A DNA stretch of 64,000 nt from Bradyrhizobium jicamae (GTDB lineage Bacteria > Pseudomonadota > Alphaproteobacteria > Rhizobiales > Xanthobacteraceae), in contig NZ_JAFCJX010000030.1 in assembly GCF_018130695.1 (NCBI RefSeq), forward strand, positions 45,397-109,396. Reading direction: 5' to 3'. Shown one piece after another: positions 1-8,274 of this stretch (position 1 is its first letter; every line of letters begins with the position of its first letter). The notes under the pieces are model-generated. The model was not told the DNA's origin. It did not search any database and was given only the letters and a program-made list of their open reading frames with translations. The translations under genes and the position numbers were made by a program.

Positions 1-585
1 GCGCGGCAGGCGGGGCTGTTCAATCAGATCGTGGTGTCGACCGATGACGAGGAGATCGCCGCGGTCGCCCGCCAGTTCGGCGCCTCGATCCCGTTCATGC
101 GGCCGAAGGAAATCGCGGACGACTTCACTGGCACCAACGCGGTTGTCAGGCATGCGGTGCAATGGTTCATCGCGCAGGGGCAGGATGTCACCCACGCCTG
201 CTGCATCTATGCGACCGCGCCGCTGATCCGGCCGCACTATATCCGCGAAGGTCACGACGCCCTGCTCGCTTCCGACGCCGCCTTTGCCTTTTCGGTCACG
301 ACGTTCGACTTCCCGATCCAGCGCGGCGTGCGTCTCGACTCGGATGGGCGCGTCGACGCGCTGTATCCGGAACACCGCATGACGCGCTCGCAGGACCTCG
401 AAGTGGCCTATCACGACGCCGGCCAGTTCTACTGGGGCACCGCGCGGGCATTCCTCGATGATGTCCCGCTGTTCTCGCCGCAATCGATCGGCGTGGTGCT
501 GCCGCGCACGCTGGTGCAGGACATCGATACGGTGGAAGACTGGGAGCTCGCGGAGTTCATGTACCGCGTGCAGCAGGGCAAATAG
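1..585 (+). CDS. pseF: Pseudaminic acid cytidylyltransferase, 3' part (starts before window)
   Basis: The reading frame is open from base 1, so the N-terminal nucleotide-binding loop lies upstream. The visible 194 residues match the CMP-nonulosonate synthetase fold: an IVVSTDDEEIA stretch, a YATAPLI segment, and a C-terminal DIDTVEDWELAE tail typical of PseF rather than NeuA. The family activates Pse with CTP to give CMP-Pse in the cytoplasm. pseG, pseH and pseI lie about 11-14 kb away in this window, which supports Pse over other nonulosonates. The gene converges on the heptose gene at 687-1880, with only a palindromic repeat between them. The family call is firm; substrate rests partly on context. 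Confidence 0.85.
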   Translation, partial: ARQAGLFNQIVVSTDDEEIAAVARQFGASIPFMRPKEIADDFTGTNAVVRHAVQWFIAQGQDVTHACCIYATAPLIRPHYIREGHDALLASDAAFAFSVTTFDFPIQRGVRLDSDGRVDALYPEHRMTRSQDLEVAYHDAGQFYWGTARAFLDDVPLFSPQSIGVVLPRTLVQDIDTVEDWELAEFMYRVQQGK

Positions 586-690
586 CTAAAGCATGATCCG
601 GAAAAGTGTGAAGCGGTTTTCCGAAAAGATCATGCGCAAACAAAGAGCTAAAGCGCGATGATGATTCAACCCAATCTCATCGCGCTTTAG
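586..690. repeat. Two-module palindromic intergenic repeat, copy 1
   Basis: The space between two convergent genes is filled by two imperfect palindromes. Module A (about 591-636) runs from GCATGATCCGG to AGATCATGC. Module B (about 648-690) runs from CTAAAGCGCGATGA to CATCGCGCTTTAG. The same pair occurs in inverted order at 63397-63528 and in degraded form at 45144-45278. The end of module B supplies the TAA stop of the minus-strand gene at 687. It may act as a two-way terminator. Confidence 0.8.
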
Positions 691-1880
691 CGAAGCCGTG
701 GCTCGAGAAAGCTCGCGAGATCGCCGCCTTCGAACAGATGGCCGACGAGGCCGGCCGCGACGGCGGCTTCCAGGTCATGAAGCTTGTCGCCGACGAGCAG
801 GCTTCCCTCGGTGCGGACCGGCCAGCCCTTCAGGCAATCGAGGAGCATTCCGGGCGCCGGCTTGCGCCGGTCGCTAAAGCCCCGGAACGCCTCCACCACG
901 CCGTCCTCGTGGAACGGGCAGTACTGAAATTCCTCGATATGCGCGCCGACCTCGGCGAGTTCGCTACCCATCCAGTCATGCAGGCCGTGAACCGCCTCGA
1001 TCCCGTAATAGCCGCGGGCAACGCCGGCCTGGTTGGTCACGACGAAGGTCAGATAGCCACGGTCATTACACAGCTTGATCGCCTCGCGCGCGCCGGCGAT
1101 CCACTCGAAATCCTCGATCTTGTGCACATAGTTCTTGTCGACATTGAGCACGCCGTCGCGGTCGAAGAACACGGCCGGACGGCGCAGCGCCGCCGGCATC
1201 TCGGTCTGGGCGCGGTCGAAATCGGCGGGAACGCCGATGTCGATGAAGAAGCCGTCATACAGCGTCGCCCGCAATTGCTGCCGCGCCACCAGCGCCGGGA
1301 AGACGCTCTGCTCGAGCGAGCACGGCACCTCGCCGATCAGGTCGAGGATGCTGCGATCGATGCAATAGACGCCCGAATTGATCGGCCCGTTCGGCTGCGC
1401 GCCGGCGGGCAGAAAACTCTTCACCACGTCGCGGTCGAGCAGCACACGGCCATAGCGGTCGCCGGCCTGGTCGCGCTTCAGCGCCATCTGCACGACGGCG
1501 CCGGATTGGGCGGCCTCCATCGCGAGGTCGAGCAGATTGAAGTCGAAGAAGGAGTCGCCGTTGAGCAGGAAGAAGCGCTCCATCAGCAGCGGCGCGGCAT
1601 GCTTTAGCGCACCGCCAGTGCCGAGCTGAGCAGGCTCCGTCACGACCGTCACCGACGCATTGCGCCGGCGCTTGCCCTCGTAGCGCTCGACGACCTGCTC
1701 CGCACGATGGCCAGCCAGCAGCACGATCTGCTCGATGCCGGGATAGCGCGCCAGCTCTCCCAGGATGTGGTCCAGGAACGGCTTGCCACCGACCTCGAGC
1801 AGCGGCTTGGGAACGGCACGCGTCCGCTCGCCCAGCCTGGTTCCGAGCCCGCCAACCAGCACGACCGCCTGCTTCAGCAC
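687..1880 (-). CDS. Fused sugar-phosphate nucleotidyltransferase / D,D-heptose bisphosphate phosphatase
   Basis: Two enzymes in one 397-residue chain. Residues about 1-230 are a nucleotidyltransferase (LVGGLGTRLGERT with KPLLEVGGKPFLDH), like HddC heptose-1-phosphate guanylyltransferase. Residues about 235-397 are a HAD-IIIA phosphatase (FFDRDGVLNVD nucleophile motif, VVTNQAGVARG, RKPAPGM, LVGDKLHD), like GmhB. Both are successive steps to GDP-D-glycero-D-manno-heptose, so the fusion fits the pathway. Start chosen at GTG 1880 because AGGAGG lies four bases before it; the frame stays open further upstream but overlaps wzz. It is the last gene of the minus-strand operon from 8061, and its stop codon lies in the repeat. 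The sugar is inferred. Confidence 0.8.
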   Translation of the reverse strand: MLKQAVVLVGGLGTRLGERTRAVPKPLLEVGGKPFLDHILGELARYPGIEQIVLLAGHRAEQVVERYEGKRRRNASVTVVTEPAQLGTGGALKHAAPLLMERFFLLNGDSFFDFNLLDLAMEAAQSGAVVQMALKRDQAGDRYGRVLLDRDVVKSFLPAGAQPNGPINSGVYCIDRSILDLIGEVPCSLEQSVFPALVARQQLRATLYDGFFIDIGVPADFDRAQTEMPAALRRPAVFFDRDGVLNVDKNYVHKIEDFEWIAGAREAIKLCNDRGYLTFVVTNQAGVARGYYGIEAVHGLHDWMGSELAEVGAHIEEFQYCPFHEDGVVEAFRGFSDRRKPAPGMLLDCLKGWPVRTEGSLLVGDKLHDLEAAVAAGLVGHLFEGGDLASFLEPRLR

Positions 1881-1924
1881 GATGCCTCCTCGGCCGCTAC
1901 CGCCGCCCCCGCGAATGACCTCGA

Positions 1925-2791
1925 TCAGACCGGTACCTGTCTGATCCGGCGCGTCGGCGACCGCCATACGGCAAACAAGACACAGGCCAGAAATGTCAGC
2001 CCGCCAATCAAGATCGCGGTGCGGAACGGCCTCGGCGCAATCTGCTTTGGCAGGATGAATGCGGCATCGACCGTCGCCGTCTGGTAGGTACGCCAAGATC
2101 CGAGACGCGTGGCGAGATCGTGCCGCTGATTCTTGGCCGCATCCAGCCGCTGCTCGTTGCGTGCCAACAAGTCGAACAGCCAGACCGAGCGGAAAGCGGC
2201 CGAAGCGGCATCATGCGACTGCACTTCCGCCATTGATTTGCCGAGAGCCGTCAGTGAATCTCTGGCCCGCGTCAGCTCTGCGATCGTTGTATCGAGTCCG
2301 ACGATCTGCTCATTGATGTCGGCAATCAGCGGTTCAGTCACCCATTTCTGATCTGCATTCAGGAGCTGAACAATGGTATCAAAGACCTGCCGAACCTGCT
2401 CGACAGAGGATGCCTGCACGCTGACGGCAATCGTATCCGAGGTTTCCGGCCTCGCCGAGAGGGTCCAGAAGATCAACTGCGCCTGCCGGTTCTCCTCGTA
2501 ATTGGGCATCTCCATCGCACGCAGCACGCGTTGCTTGAACGACACCGTATTGACCCGCACGCTCGCAGTCTGAAGGCTGATCTGCTCGGCTCCATCGATC
2601 CGGCCGATCCGTATGCTCGCCTGTGCCTCAAACACTGGCGGAAGCAGGCGCGAGACGCCATACGCCAGCAGCGTGGCCGTAATGGGCAGCAGGATCAGCA
2701 GTAATTTGCGCGGGCGCAGCGCCTGGAGCAGTGTCGTAAGCAATCCGCTTAAATATTGTTCGTTAGACACAAAAACTTGCGGCTCGTTCAT
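1925..2791 (-). CDS. Wzz-type chain-length determinant (polysaccharide co-polymerase)
   Basis: A 288-residue inner-membrane protein with the Wzz layout. A short cytoplasmic N-terminus is followed by a first membrane segment (about residues 30-50, LLLILLPITATLLAYGV). A long periplasmic part has helical, Gln/Arg/Ala-rich stretches (about 55-255). A second membrane segment lies near the end (about 258-275, TAILIGGLTFLACVLFAV), and the tail is short and basic. There is no kinase domain. Such proteins set polymer length together with a Wzy polymerase. Its ATG overlaps the stop of the polymerase gene by four bases (2788-2791), implying translational coupling. Polymer identity is not shown. Confidence 0.75.
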   Translation of the reverse strand: MNEPQVFVSNEQYLSGLLTTLLQALRPRKLLLILLPITATLLAYGVSRLLPPVFEAQASIRIGRIDGAEQISLQTASVRVNTVSFKQRVLRAMEMPNYEENRQAQLIFWTLSARPETSDTIAVSVQASSVEQVRQVFDTIVQLLNADQKWVTEPLIADINEQIVGLDTTIAELTRARDSLTALGKSMAEVQSHDAASAAFRSVWLFDLLARNEQRLDAAKNQRHDLATRLGSWRTYQTATVDAAFILPKQIAPRPFRTAILIGGLTFLACVLFAVWRSPTRRIRQVPV

Positions 2792-4215
2792 GCCTCAGCC
2801 TTTTTTTCGTGCAAAAGAAGGGTTTCAGATAAGCCCGAAGATGGAACCAATACCCGGCTCGACCTCCACTTGTCCTCGGTCATGTATACTATCAACGCGA
2901 CGGCAAGCTTTACGACAAAAGTCGTCTGGATGAACGAATTGGCCATTCCCGAGACGATATTGATCGACAAAGCGTACAGGATCGGGGACAGGAAAAAGCA
3001 GGTCGCGAGCCGCTCCTGGATCACGCAGCGAGCGAGCAGGAACATGAACTCGGCAAATATGATCGCCGAAATCGCGACCAGCAGGAACCCGCCGAGCGGG
3101 CCGCCCAGCTCGAAGCAGACCTCGGGCCAGCCGCCGGTGTAGGATGACCCCTGAGCAAGGATGAAGTGTGCCCGCTCCTCCGGCAACGCCCGCTCCATCA
3201 GGAACTGCATGGTGGAGTTGCGGGTCGGGTCGAAGGGATCGATGAAGAGCTTGTGGAACGCCTGCTCGAAATCCCAGTCGCCCAACCTGAACACATTGTG
3301 GTAGGTCGCCCACCACATTTCACCCTGCTGGATCAGCATCCGTTGCTTCAGCTTCTCGGCGAGTTGGGCGCCCTCGAAGCCGCGCACCACGGTGTAGGAA
3401 TAGACCAACGCTACGATGACCAGCAGCACCAGCGCCGTCGCAGCAATGGCGATGGTACGAAGCGTGCGAGCATTGAACAGATCGCGCAGCCGCCTGCCGC
3501 TGGCCCGAAGCCCGAGCAGACCCCCGCCCACCCCGATCAGGAAGAACGAGGAATAGGCGTAGAATGACGAGAAGCGATGCCCAACCAGGAAAAGGTAGAT
3601 CATCAAGAGCGCGAACAAAACCGCGAAGCGGCGGTCAACCGGATGATCGTGCAACGTCGGAACGACGAAGAACACCCCGAGCTGGAACGTCAGCATGGCG
3701 CCCCACTCGATGAGCCGTCGGTGCAGCGGTCCGGCGTACTGCACAGCATAATCGAACCGCTCCATTCCGACGAACAGTGGAATTGGCCCCTGGATCAGGA
3801 GTTCGATGAACAGGCCGATCACGAACAGCAGCACCGCCCAGAACGCGAGTTCGGCGATCTGGCGCGAAGCCTCGCGCAGCACCTCGGCCGGCGGCTCATT
3901 TGGTATCGCGTACAGAGCTCGCACTCGCTGCGGCCGAAACGCGAGCAGCACGGCCGCCAGCACCATGCCTTGCGAGACCGCAAGCGGGATGACGCCCATG
4001 GCGGAACCGATGTTTCGTTCGAGCTGCTCGGAGAACACCGGAGCCGACAAATCGATATAGAGCATCGATCCGAGCCGCCAACTGAACGCGAAAAAGACGA
4101 ACACGAACATGATGGCGATCACCGGACGACGAACCACGATGAAGCCCATCGCCGCAAAAACCGCGGCTGCGGCAATCGTCTCCAGAATGGCCACAATGAA
4201 CGCTTCGATTGACAA
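2788..4215 (-). CDS. Wzy-like O-antigen/capsule polymerase (multi-pass membrane protein)
   Basis: A 475-residue protein with roughly ten or more hydrophobic segments and a long periplasmic loop before the last ones (about residues 290-375). This is the usual build of Wzy polymerases, whose sequences hardly resemble each other. The call rests on topology, length and its place directly before, and overlapping, a Wzz gene. The frame opens at TTG 4215 with GGA eight bases upstream; no ATG lies near, so the start is uncertain. A GC-rich hairpin upstream (4342-4373) suggests partial separation from the preceding gene. It could instead be another glycan-handling membrane protein. Confidence 0.65.
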   Translation of the reverse strand: MSIEAFIVAILETIAAAAVFAAMGFIVVRRPVIAIMFVFVFFAFSWRLGSMLYIDLSAPVFSEQLERNIGSAMGVIPLAVSQGMVLAAVLLAFRPQRVRALYAIPNEPPAEVLREASRQIAELAFWAVLLFVIGLFIELLIQGPIPLFVGMERFDYAVQYAGPLHRRLIEWGAMLTFQLGVFFVVPTLHDHPVDRRFAVLFALLMIYLFLVGHRFSSFYAYSSFFLIGVGGGLLGLRASGRRLRDLFNARTLRTIAIAATALVLLVIVALVYSYTVVRGFEGAQLAEKLKQRMLIQQGEMWWATYHNVFRLGDWDFEQAFHKLFIDPFDPTRNSTMQFLMERALPEERAHFILAQGSSYTGGWPEVCFELGGPLGGFLLVAISAIIFAEFMFLLARCVIQERLATCFFLSPILYALSINIVSGMANSFIQTTFVVKLAVALIVYMTEDKWRSSRVLVPSSGLSETLLLHEKKAEA

Positions 4216-4521
4216 TGATTGAATCCGCTGTTCCAGCTCGCCCCGGGCCGGCGATCACCGGGAACCGGTTCCGAAAGTCGCCGTTCTGGTCCGTCGCCAC
4301 CCCATGACCTGCTTTCCCTGCATAGAGGAGCTTTGCCGCGATTGAAAGGCGCCGGGCGGGGCCGCCCCGGCGCACCTCAAGCCTCGGAATCAGCGTTCAG
4401 CCCATTCGCGTCAGCGCTCCCGACGTCCACAGCCATGGGTAAGTCCAGAGGATCAGCCCCGGTAACACGGCAACTGGCCCAGCCCGGCTCATGGCCCTCG
4501 GCTGCCCCTCGGCCTCGCTCG
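4216..4521. other. Gene-free interval within the minus-strand operon
   Basis: No convincing gene. It contains the terminator-like hairpin at 4342-4373 and, on the minus strand, a 31-codon hydrophobic reading frame (4492-4397) too short to trust. The interval separates the unknown gene at 4522 from the polymerase and may hold a promoter for the latter; I could not point to one. Confidence 0.4.
4342..4373 (-). terminator. Possible weak rho-independent terminator
   Basis: An eight-pair all-GC stem (GCGCCGGG at 4349-4356 with CCCGGCGC at 4366-4373) and a nine-base loop. Read on the minus strand it is followed by CTTTCAAT. The T run is short, so termination may be partial. It lies 149 bases beyond the stop of the gene at 4522. 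Confidence 0.35.
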
Positions 4522-5445
4522 CTAGTGCTGGACAATTCCGGCCAGATTCATGTGGGCCGGTCGGGAATGCTCGATGCCGAGCAAGGTCCGACGGTTGTCG
4601 TTGGAACGCTGCAAGTGAAGACTTGCCAGTGTCATGCCCCGGCACGTCGTGACGGTGGTCCCCCTTCCATTGAATGGCTTCAGGAAATCGAACACCTGGG
4701 GGCCGAACATGTCAGCAACCGACATCTCGCGCGCGCCGAGCGGGGCAATCTCGCCGAAGTCCCCCTGGAGCTGCTCGCCGTCCTCGCGGATCAAGACCGA
4801 CGTCGGATGCGCGGGAAAGGCATATTCCGGATCGGAGGAATGATTGATCAGCAGAACACTGCTGACCACATCTTGCGTCGCAATCACCTTCGGATTGATT
4901 CCCGTGAACCCGACATGCGACTTGAGCCGCCCCTCATTCAAGGGCCGGGCAAAGGCGCCGGTCCGGTAGATCGCAACGTTGTCCTGGTCGAGATAGGTCA
5001 TCGAGAAGCTCGCCGGGGACGAGCGAACACCATCCATTCGGCCGCGCGACATCACAGCGACCACAAGATAGTCGTCTTCAGGCAATTTCAACTCGGCGAG
5101 GAGCTTCGACAGATCGATATCGAACGACGCTCCCGGCTCGAAGGCCGACGGGATGACGTGGGAGGTCAGGTAGTCTCCCCGGCGAGACAGGATATGAAGC
5201 TTGAAGCGCAGCTTTCTGCTGAACCCAGAGCTGGCGAGACTGAATAGCTCCGGCCCCAGATCCTTCACGGATTCAATGAAGTTCTTCTTCAGGCTGCCTG
5301 CAACGAGGCTGCGCAGGTAACGCAGATTGAGGGGCCGATACCAGACGGGTATGGAAAGCCCGAGCCGGTTATCGAGCCCCGCAAAAGTCGGCAGAATGAA
5401 CCGAGGTTCATACGGCTTCCATGGCGTCACCGGAAATCTTGGCAC
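4522..5445 (-). CDS. Unknown protein, beta-rich, glycan operon (paralogue of next gene upstream)
   Basis: 307 residues, no recognised family, no signal peptide and no membrane segment. The sequence alternates short hydrophobic strands and polar turns, suggesting beta-sandwich domains. Its C-terminal part resembles the neighbour at 5455-6264: here EIAPLGAREMSVADMF, there AIPPMGGRRLATLELF, each after a strand ending in a variable loop (LIREDGEQL versus LVALNGAVL). I read the two as old tandem duplicates. The start is GTG 5445, nine bases after the previous stop, with AGGA before it. Co-transcription with a methyltransferase, a dioxygenase, Wzy and Wzz implies a role in glycan modification or export, but no activity can be named. 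Confidence 0.7.
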   Translation of the reverse strand: MPRFPVTPWKPYEPRFILPTFAGLDNRLGLSIPVWYRPLNLRYLRSLVAGSLKKNFIESVKDLGPELFSLASSGFSRKLRFKLHILSRRGDYLTSHVIPSAFEPGASFDIDLSKLLAELKLPEDDYLVVAVMSRGRMDGVRSSPASFSMTYLDQDNVAIYRTGAFARPLNEGRLKSHVGFTGINPKVIATQDVVSSVLLINHSSDPEYAFPAHPTSVLIREDGEQLQGDFGEIAPLGAREMSVADMFGPQVFDFLKPFNGRGTTVTTCRGMTLASLHLQRSNDNRRTLLGIEHSRPAHMNLAGIVQH

Positions 5446-5454
5446 GGTACGATC

Positions 5455-6264
5455 CTAGAAATGATGCAAACTGAATTTGCCGTTTGCGAACTGATAGTAG
5501 CTGAACGGACTTGCCATGTTCTCGCCGCTGACTTCCAGGGCAAAGCTCTCCGCTGATCCAACGAGTTGCTTCGCTTCCGGGAATAATTCCAGCGTGGCGA
5601 GGCGGCGGCCTCCCATCGGAGGGATCGCGGGAAGCCGCTGCTCGGCGAGAACGGCGCCATTCAGTGCGACAAGCCTTGCATTTCCCGATGCCACGCCGTC
5701 GGCGGCCAGGCAGGAGTTCACGACGATGACTCCCGAATGCTCGATGAACTTCGTCAGATAGGTCTGCGCCCAGGCCGGCAACGGAAAGGTGGTCGCGGTG
5801 ACCGGCTCCCGCTCGTGCGACAGTGCGACCGCGCCCTGCTGGGAGAAATACTGCGCATAGTAACCTGTCGTGACGCGTTTGCCGGATCGGATCTTTGCGT
5901 CTCCTTTGGGGAGCAAGGTCACGGCAACGGTGCCCGAAACGTTCGGGCACACGCGAGAGGTCTTCAGCTGCAACTGCCCGTTCAATCCGAGGTCCTTGCG
6001 ATAATAGCCGACCTGCACCCCCGCCCCGTCGAACAGCCAGACATGGGCTTCGGCTTCCGGGAAGTCCTTCGAAAAGGTCGAGAAGTAATTGAACGCACAG
6101 ACCTCGGTCTCGACCACCTCGTCATTGCGAAGGTAGAGCACCGAAGGCGGATAGCCGCGCGCGATGGCGTCGGCAATTCCCAGATCCGCAGTTGCGCCTT
6201 GCGCCACCAGCCCATCATTCAGAGACAACGCAGCCTCCTCTTTTCGGAGATCGACCTTATCCAT
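5455..6264 (-). CDS. Unknown protein, beta-rich, glycan operon
   Basis: 269 residues, cytoplasmic by appearance, no family recognised. The start is ATG 6264, whose A is the last base of the upstream TAA (TAATG), so it is translationally coupled to the methyltransferase gene. In-frame codons further upstream would overlap that gene more deeply. The first half carries a strand-rich piece with aromatic residues (NYFSTFSKDFPEAEAHVWLF). The second half aligns by eye with the C-terminus of the gene at 4522. The pair may form one complex or handle the same substrate; this is inference from order only. Confidence 0.7.
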   Translation of the reverse strand: MDKVDLRKEEAALSLNDGLVAQGATADLGIADAIARGYPPSVLYLRNDEVVETEVCAFNYFSTFSKDFPEAEAHVWLFDGAGVQVGYYRKDLGLNGQLQLKTSRVCPNVSGTVAVTLLPKGDAKIRSGKRVTTGYYAQYFSQQGAVALSHEREPVTATTFPLPAWAQTYLTKFIEHSGVIVVNSCLAADGVASGNARLVALNGAVLAEQRLPAIPPMGGRRLATLELFPEAKQLVGSAESFALEVSGENMASPFSYYQFANGKFSLHHF

Positions 6265-7145
6265 TACTGGACGGGTTCCCACACGTATAGCAGACCGTCG
6301 TTGTGAAGGCTCGGTGCGTACTGCATCCGTTCGCGCGCGAGGATGCGAATTCGACCGCTGTTGTCCAGGCTATCGAGCAACTTGAACAGCCGTGTCTGAT
6401 AGTCCATCGACTTGATGTAGACCCGGCTGGCGAAATCCCTCGGCTGCGACAGCTTGAGCATGTCCACGGCCGGTTCGATGTGGATCACGCGTGCGGGACG
6501 AGCCCGCATGATGTTTTCAACAACCGCTTCGACGGCGTAGGGAATCTGTTCGATGCAGAAATAGGTGAAGACCGTCGCGCCCGCCAATTCGCGGAAGTGA
6601 GGATCGTCGCCATTGGTGAGATCGAGCTGGTCGAAGCTGATGCGATCACCAAGGCCAAAGCGATTTGCGATCTGCCGCCCGGCCTCGATGCCGTTCGGCG
6701 CGATATCGAAGCCCCGCAGCCGCTTCCAGCGCTGATCGAAGCTCAGCATGAACAGGTTCTGGCCAAGGCCGCTGCCGAGTTCCACAAGCTCATCAGCCGT
6801 GCCCGCGTGCCGGGCGATCAATTCCGACAGCGCACCGATGCGATAGCGGTAGTAGTCGCGGGTCGAAATGCGAACGATCTCGCCGTCCACCTTGGCGAGA
6901 CGCGGGGTTTCGTTCTCCCCGATCAGGAATTGCTCCAGACTCGGCGCTTGCATCCAGCCACGAGCCGCAAGTGCCTTGCCCCACTCGCCCACGTTATACT
7001 CGTCGTTGACGATGTCGTGGGTACGCCGCACGTTCTTGACCGCCATCCGCCGCAGGCTGCGCGCCAGATCGATCGCATATGCCCGCGACAAATCCAGTCG
7101 CGACGCGGGCTTCACCTCAGGCCTAAATCTCACGGCATGTTCCAT
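6264..7145 (-). CDS. Class I SAM-dependent methyltransferase
   Basis: 293 residues. Motif I is ELVELGSGLGQNLFML at about residues 120-135, the glycine-rich SAM loop. It is followed by an acidic strand end (RGFDIAPNGIEAGRQIA) and a motif with FTYFCIEQIPYAVEAV in the motif II/III region. The N-terminal 100 residues are a helical cap. It probably methylates a sugar or lipid-linked glycan, given its place between a dioxygenase gene (31 bases upstream) and the coupled unknown gene downstream. The acceptor cannot be told from sequence. No membrane segment is seen. Confidence 0.75.
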   Translation of the reverse strand: MEHAVRFRPEVKPASRLDLSRAYAIDLARSLRRMAVKNVRRTHDIVNDEYNVGEWGKALAARGWMQAPSLEQFLIGENETPRLAKVDGEIVRISTRDYYRYRIGALSELIARHAGTADELVELGSGLGQNLFMLSFDQRWKRLRGFDIAPNGIEAGRQIANRFGLGDRISFDQLDLTNGDDPHFRELAGATVFTYFCIEQIPYAVEAVVENIMRARPARVIHIEPAVDMLKLSQPRDFASRVYIKSMDYQTRLFKLLDSLDNSGRIRILARERMQYAPSLHNDGLLYVWEPVQ

Positions 7146-7176
7146 TCACGATCCGCACATCGAAATCACGGGACAA

Positions 7177-8061
7177 TCAGAGTCCCATGATCAGCTTTTC
7201 CAACGGCGTCGTATCCGGTGTCGGTCGGAACGGGCGGATCTTGGCGCCCGGATACATGCGCGGGAATGTAAAATAGGTTGCGGTGTAGAGCAGCCGGCCG
7301 TGCCCCGGCCCCATTCGGCTCCCCATATGAAGACATTTGGCGGTATCGACCATGAACGAGGTGAGCCGCGGCGCCTTCATCACCTTGACGTCGCCGCGCG
7401 GCACCTTCTGGAAGACCCGCTCGTCCGGAAAATGGCTCCCCATCAGCGGATAGCCGAACTTCTCGGTCGACTGACGGGGCAGGAATGTGAAAGGACCGTC
7501 GCCGTCTTCCTCGACATCGGTGAGATAGCTGAACAACTTGATCACACGCACGTCGTCATGATCGCGGTGCCATAGCTGCGACGACACGAGTTCTTCGCCG
7601 GTGTGGCGCGAATAGGACAACAACACATAATCGAGCCACGGAATCTCGCCGAGCGCCGCCGAAAGCACTTTGATGGCCGCAGGCTGCAAAGCATAGCGGA
7701 CGAAGATATTGTCGGCGGAAAGCTTCCCGTCCGTCATTTCGGCATCCAGCAGGCGCACCCAGAATTTCTTGTGGGTCTGCGTCTGCTTGCCTTTCGCGCT
7801 GTCAATGTCCTTGAGCCTCGCCACACCCGCCTCGGCAAACTCCTGCTGGATCGCGGGCTGCATCAAGTCGGTGACGACGGCATAGCCATCTCGATTGAGG
7901 CTCTCGGCTTTCGCCCGCTCTGCCGGCGACACGTCGAGAAGTTGCGCTTGCCGGCGTCGCTCGCGCTTTTCCTGCAGATTCAGGGCGCTCACGCCGGTCT
8001 TCACCGCATAGCGCAGCGGCGAACGATTCACGTGCCAAAGCGCCCTCGACATCAATCCCAT
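7177..8061 (-). CDS. PhyH-like Fe(II)/2-oxoglutarate dioxygenase
   Basis: 294 residues. The iron triad is visible: LWHRDHDDVRV supplies HxD (about residues 165-172) and CLHMGSRMG the distal His (about 245). The arginine in GHGRLLYTATYF would bind 2-oxoglutarate. This is the phytanoyl-CoA dioxygenase superfamily, whose bacterial members hydroxylate small molecules, lipids or sugars. Start chosen at ATG 8061, with AGGGGA about nine bases upstream; the frame is open for 27 more codons without a good start. It is the first gene of the minus-strand operon running down to 687. The substrate is unknown; a lipid- or nucleotide-linked sugar is possible. Confidence 0.75.
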   Translation of the reverse strand: MGLMSRALWHVNRSPLRYAVKTGVSALNLQEKRERRRQAQLLDVSPAERAKAESLNRDGYAVVTDLMQPAIQQEFAEAGVARLKDIDSAKGKQTQTHKKFWVRLLDAEMTDGKLSADNIFVRYALQPAAIKVLSAALGEIPWLDYVLLSYSRHTGEELVSSQLWHRDHDDVRVIKLFSYLTDVEEDGDGPFTFLPRQSTEKFGYPLMGSHFPDERVFQKVPRGDVKVMKAPRLTSFMVDTAKCLHMGSRMGPGHGRLLYTATYFTFPRMYPGAKIRPFRPTPDTTPLEKLIMGL

Positions 8062-8200
8062 GATATCAATCCCCTGACGTCGACCCGACGCGTCAAACTT
8101 GTCGGTCAAAACCCGATGATGCGAGCCGAATCGCCCGCTCAATCCACCCTGCCGCCCTGCGACATCCTAGGCCTGCCTTAGCAAAATCACCCCTTGCGGG

Positions 8201-8237
8201 CAAGAAAAGCAGCCTGCGGTTCAGCCACGGGAACCGC
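8201..8237 (-). terminator. Likely rho-independent terminator after flippase gene
   Basis: A GCGGTTC/GAACCGC stem (8216-8222 with 8231-8237) with an eight-base loop, followed on the minus strand by AGGCTGCTTTTCTTG. It lies just beyond the 3' end of the flippase gene at 8275 and would separate the pse operon from the dioxygenase operon. Confidence 0.45.
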
Positions 8238-8274
8238 ACCGCTCGCAGGCAAAAAACGCTGATTCTACCGATAA

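Noticed and set aside
4397..4492. A 31-codon hydrophobic frame on the minus strand
   Set aside because: Too short, no clear ribosome-binding site, and no known relatives.
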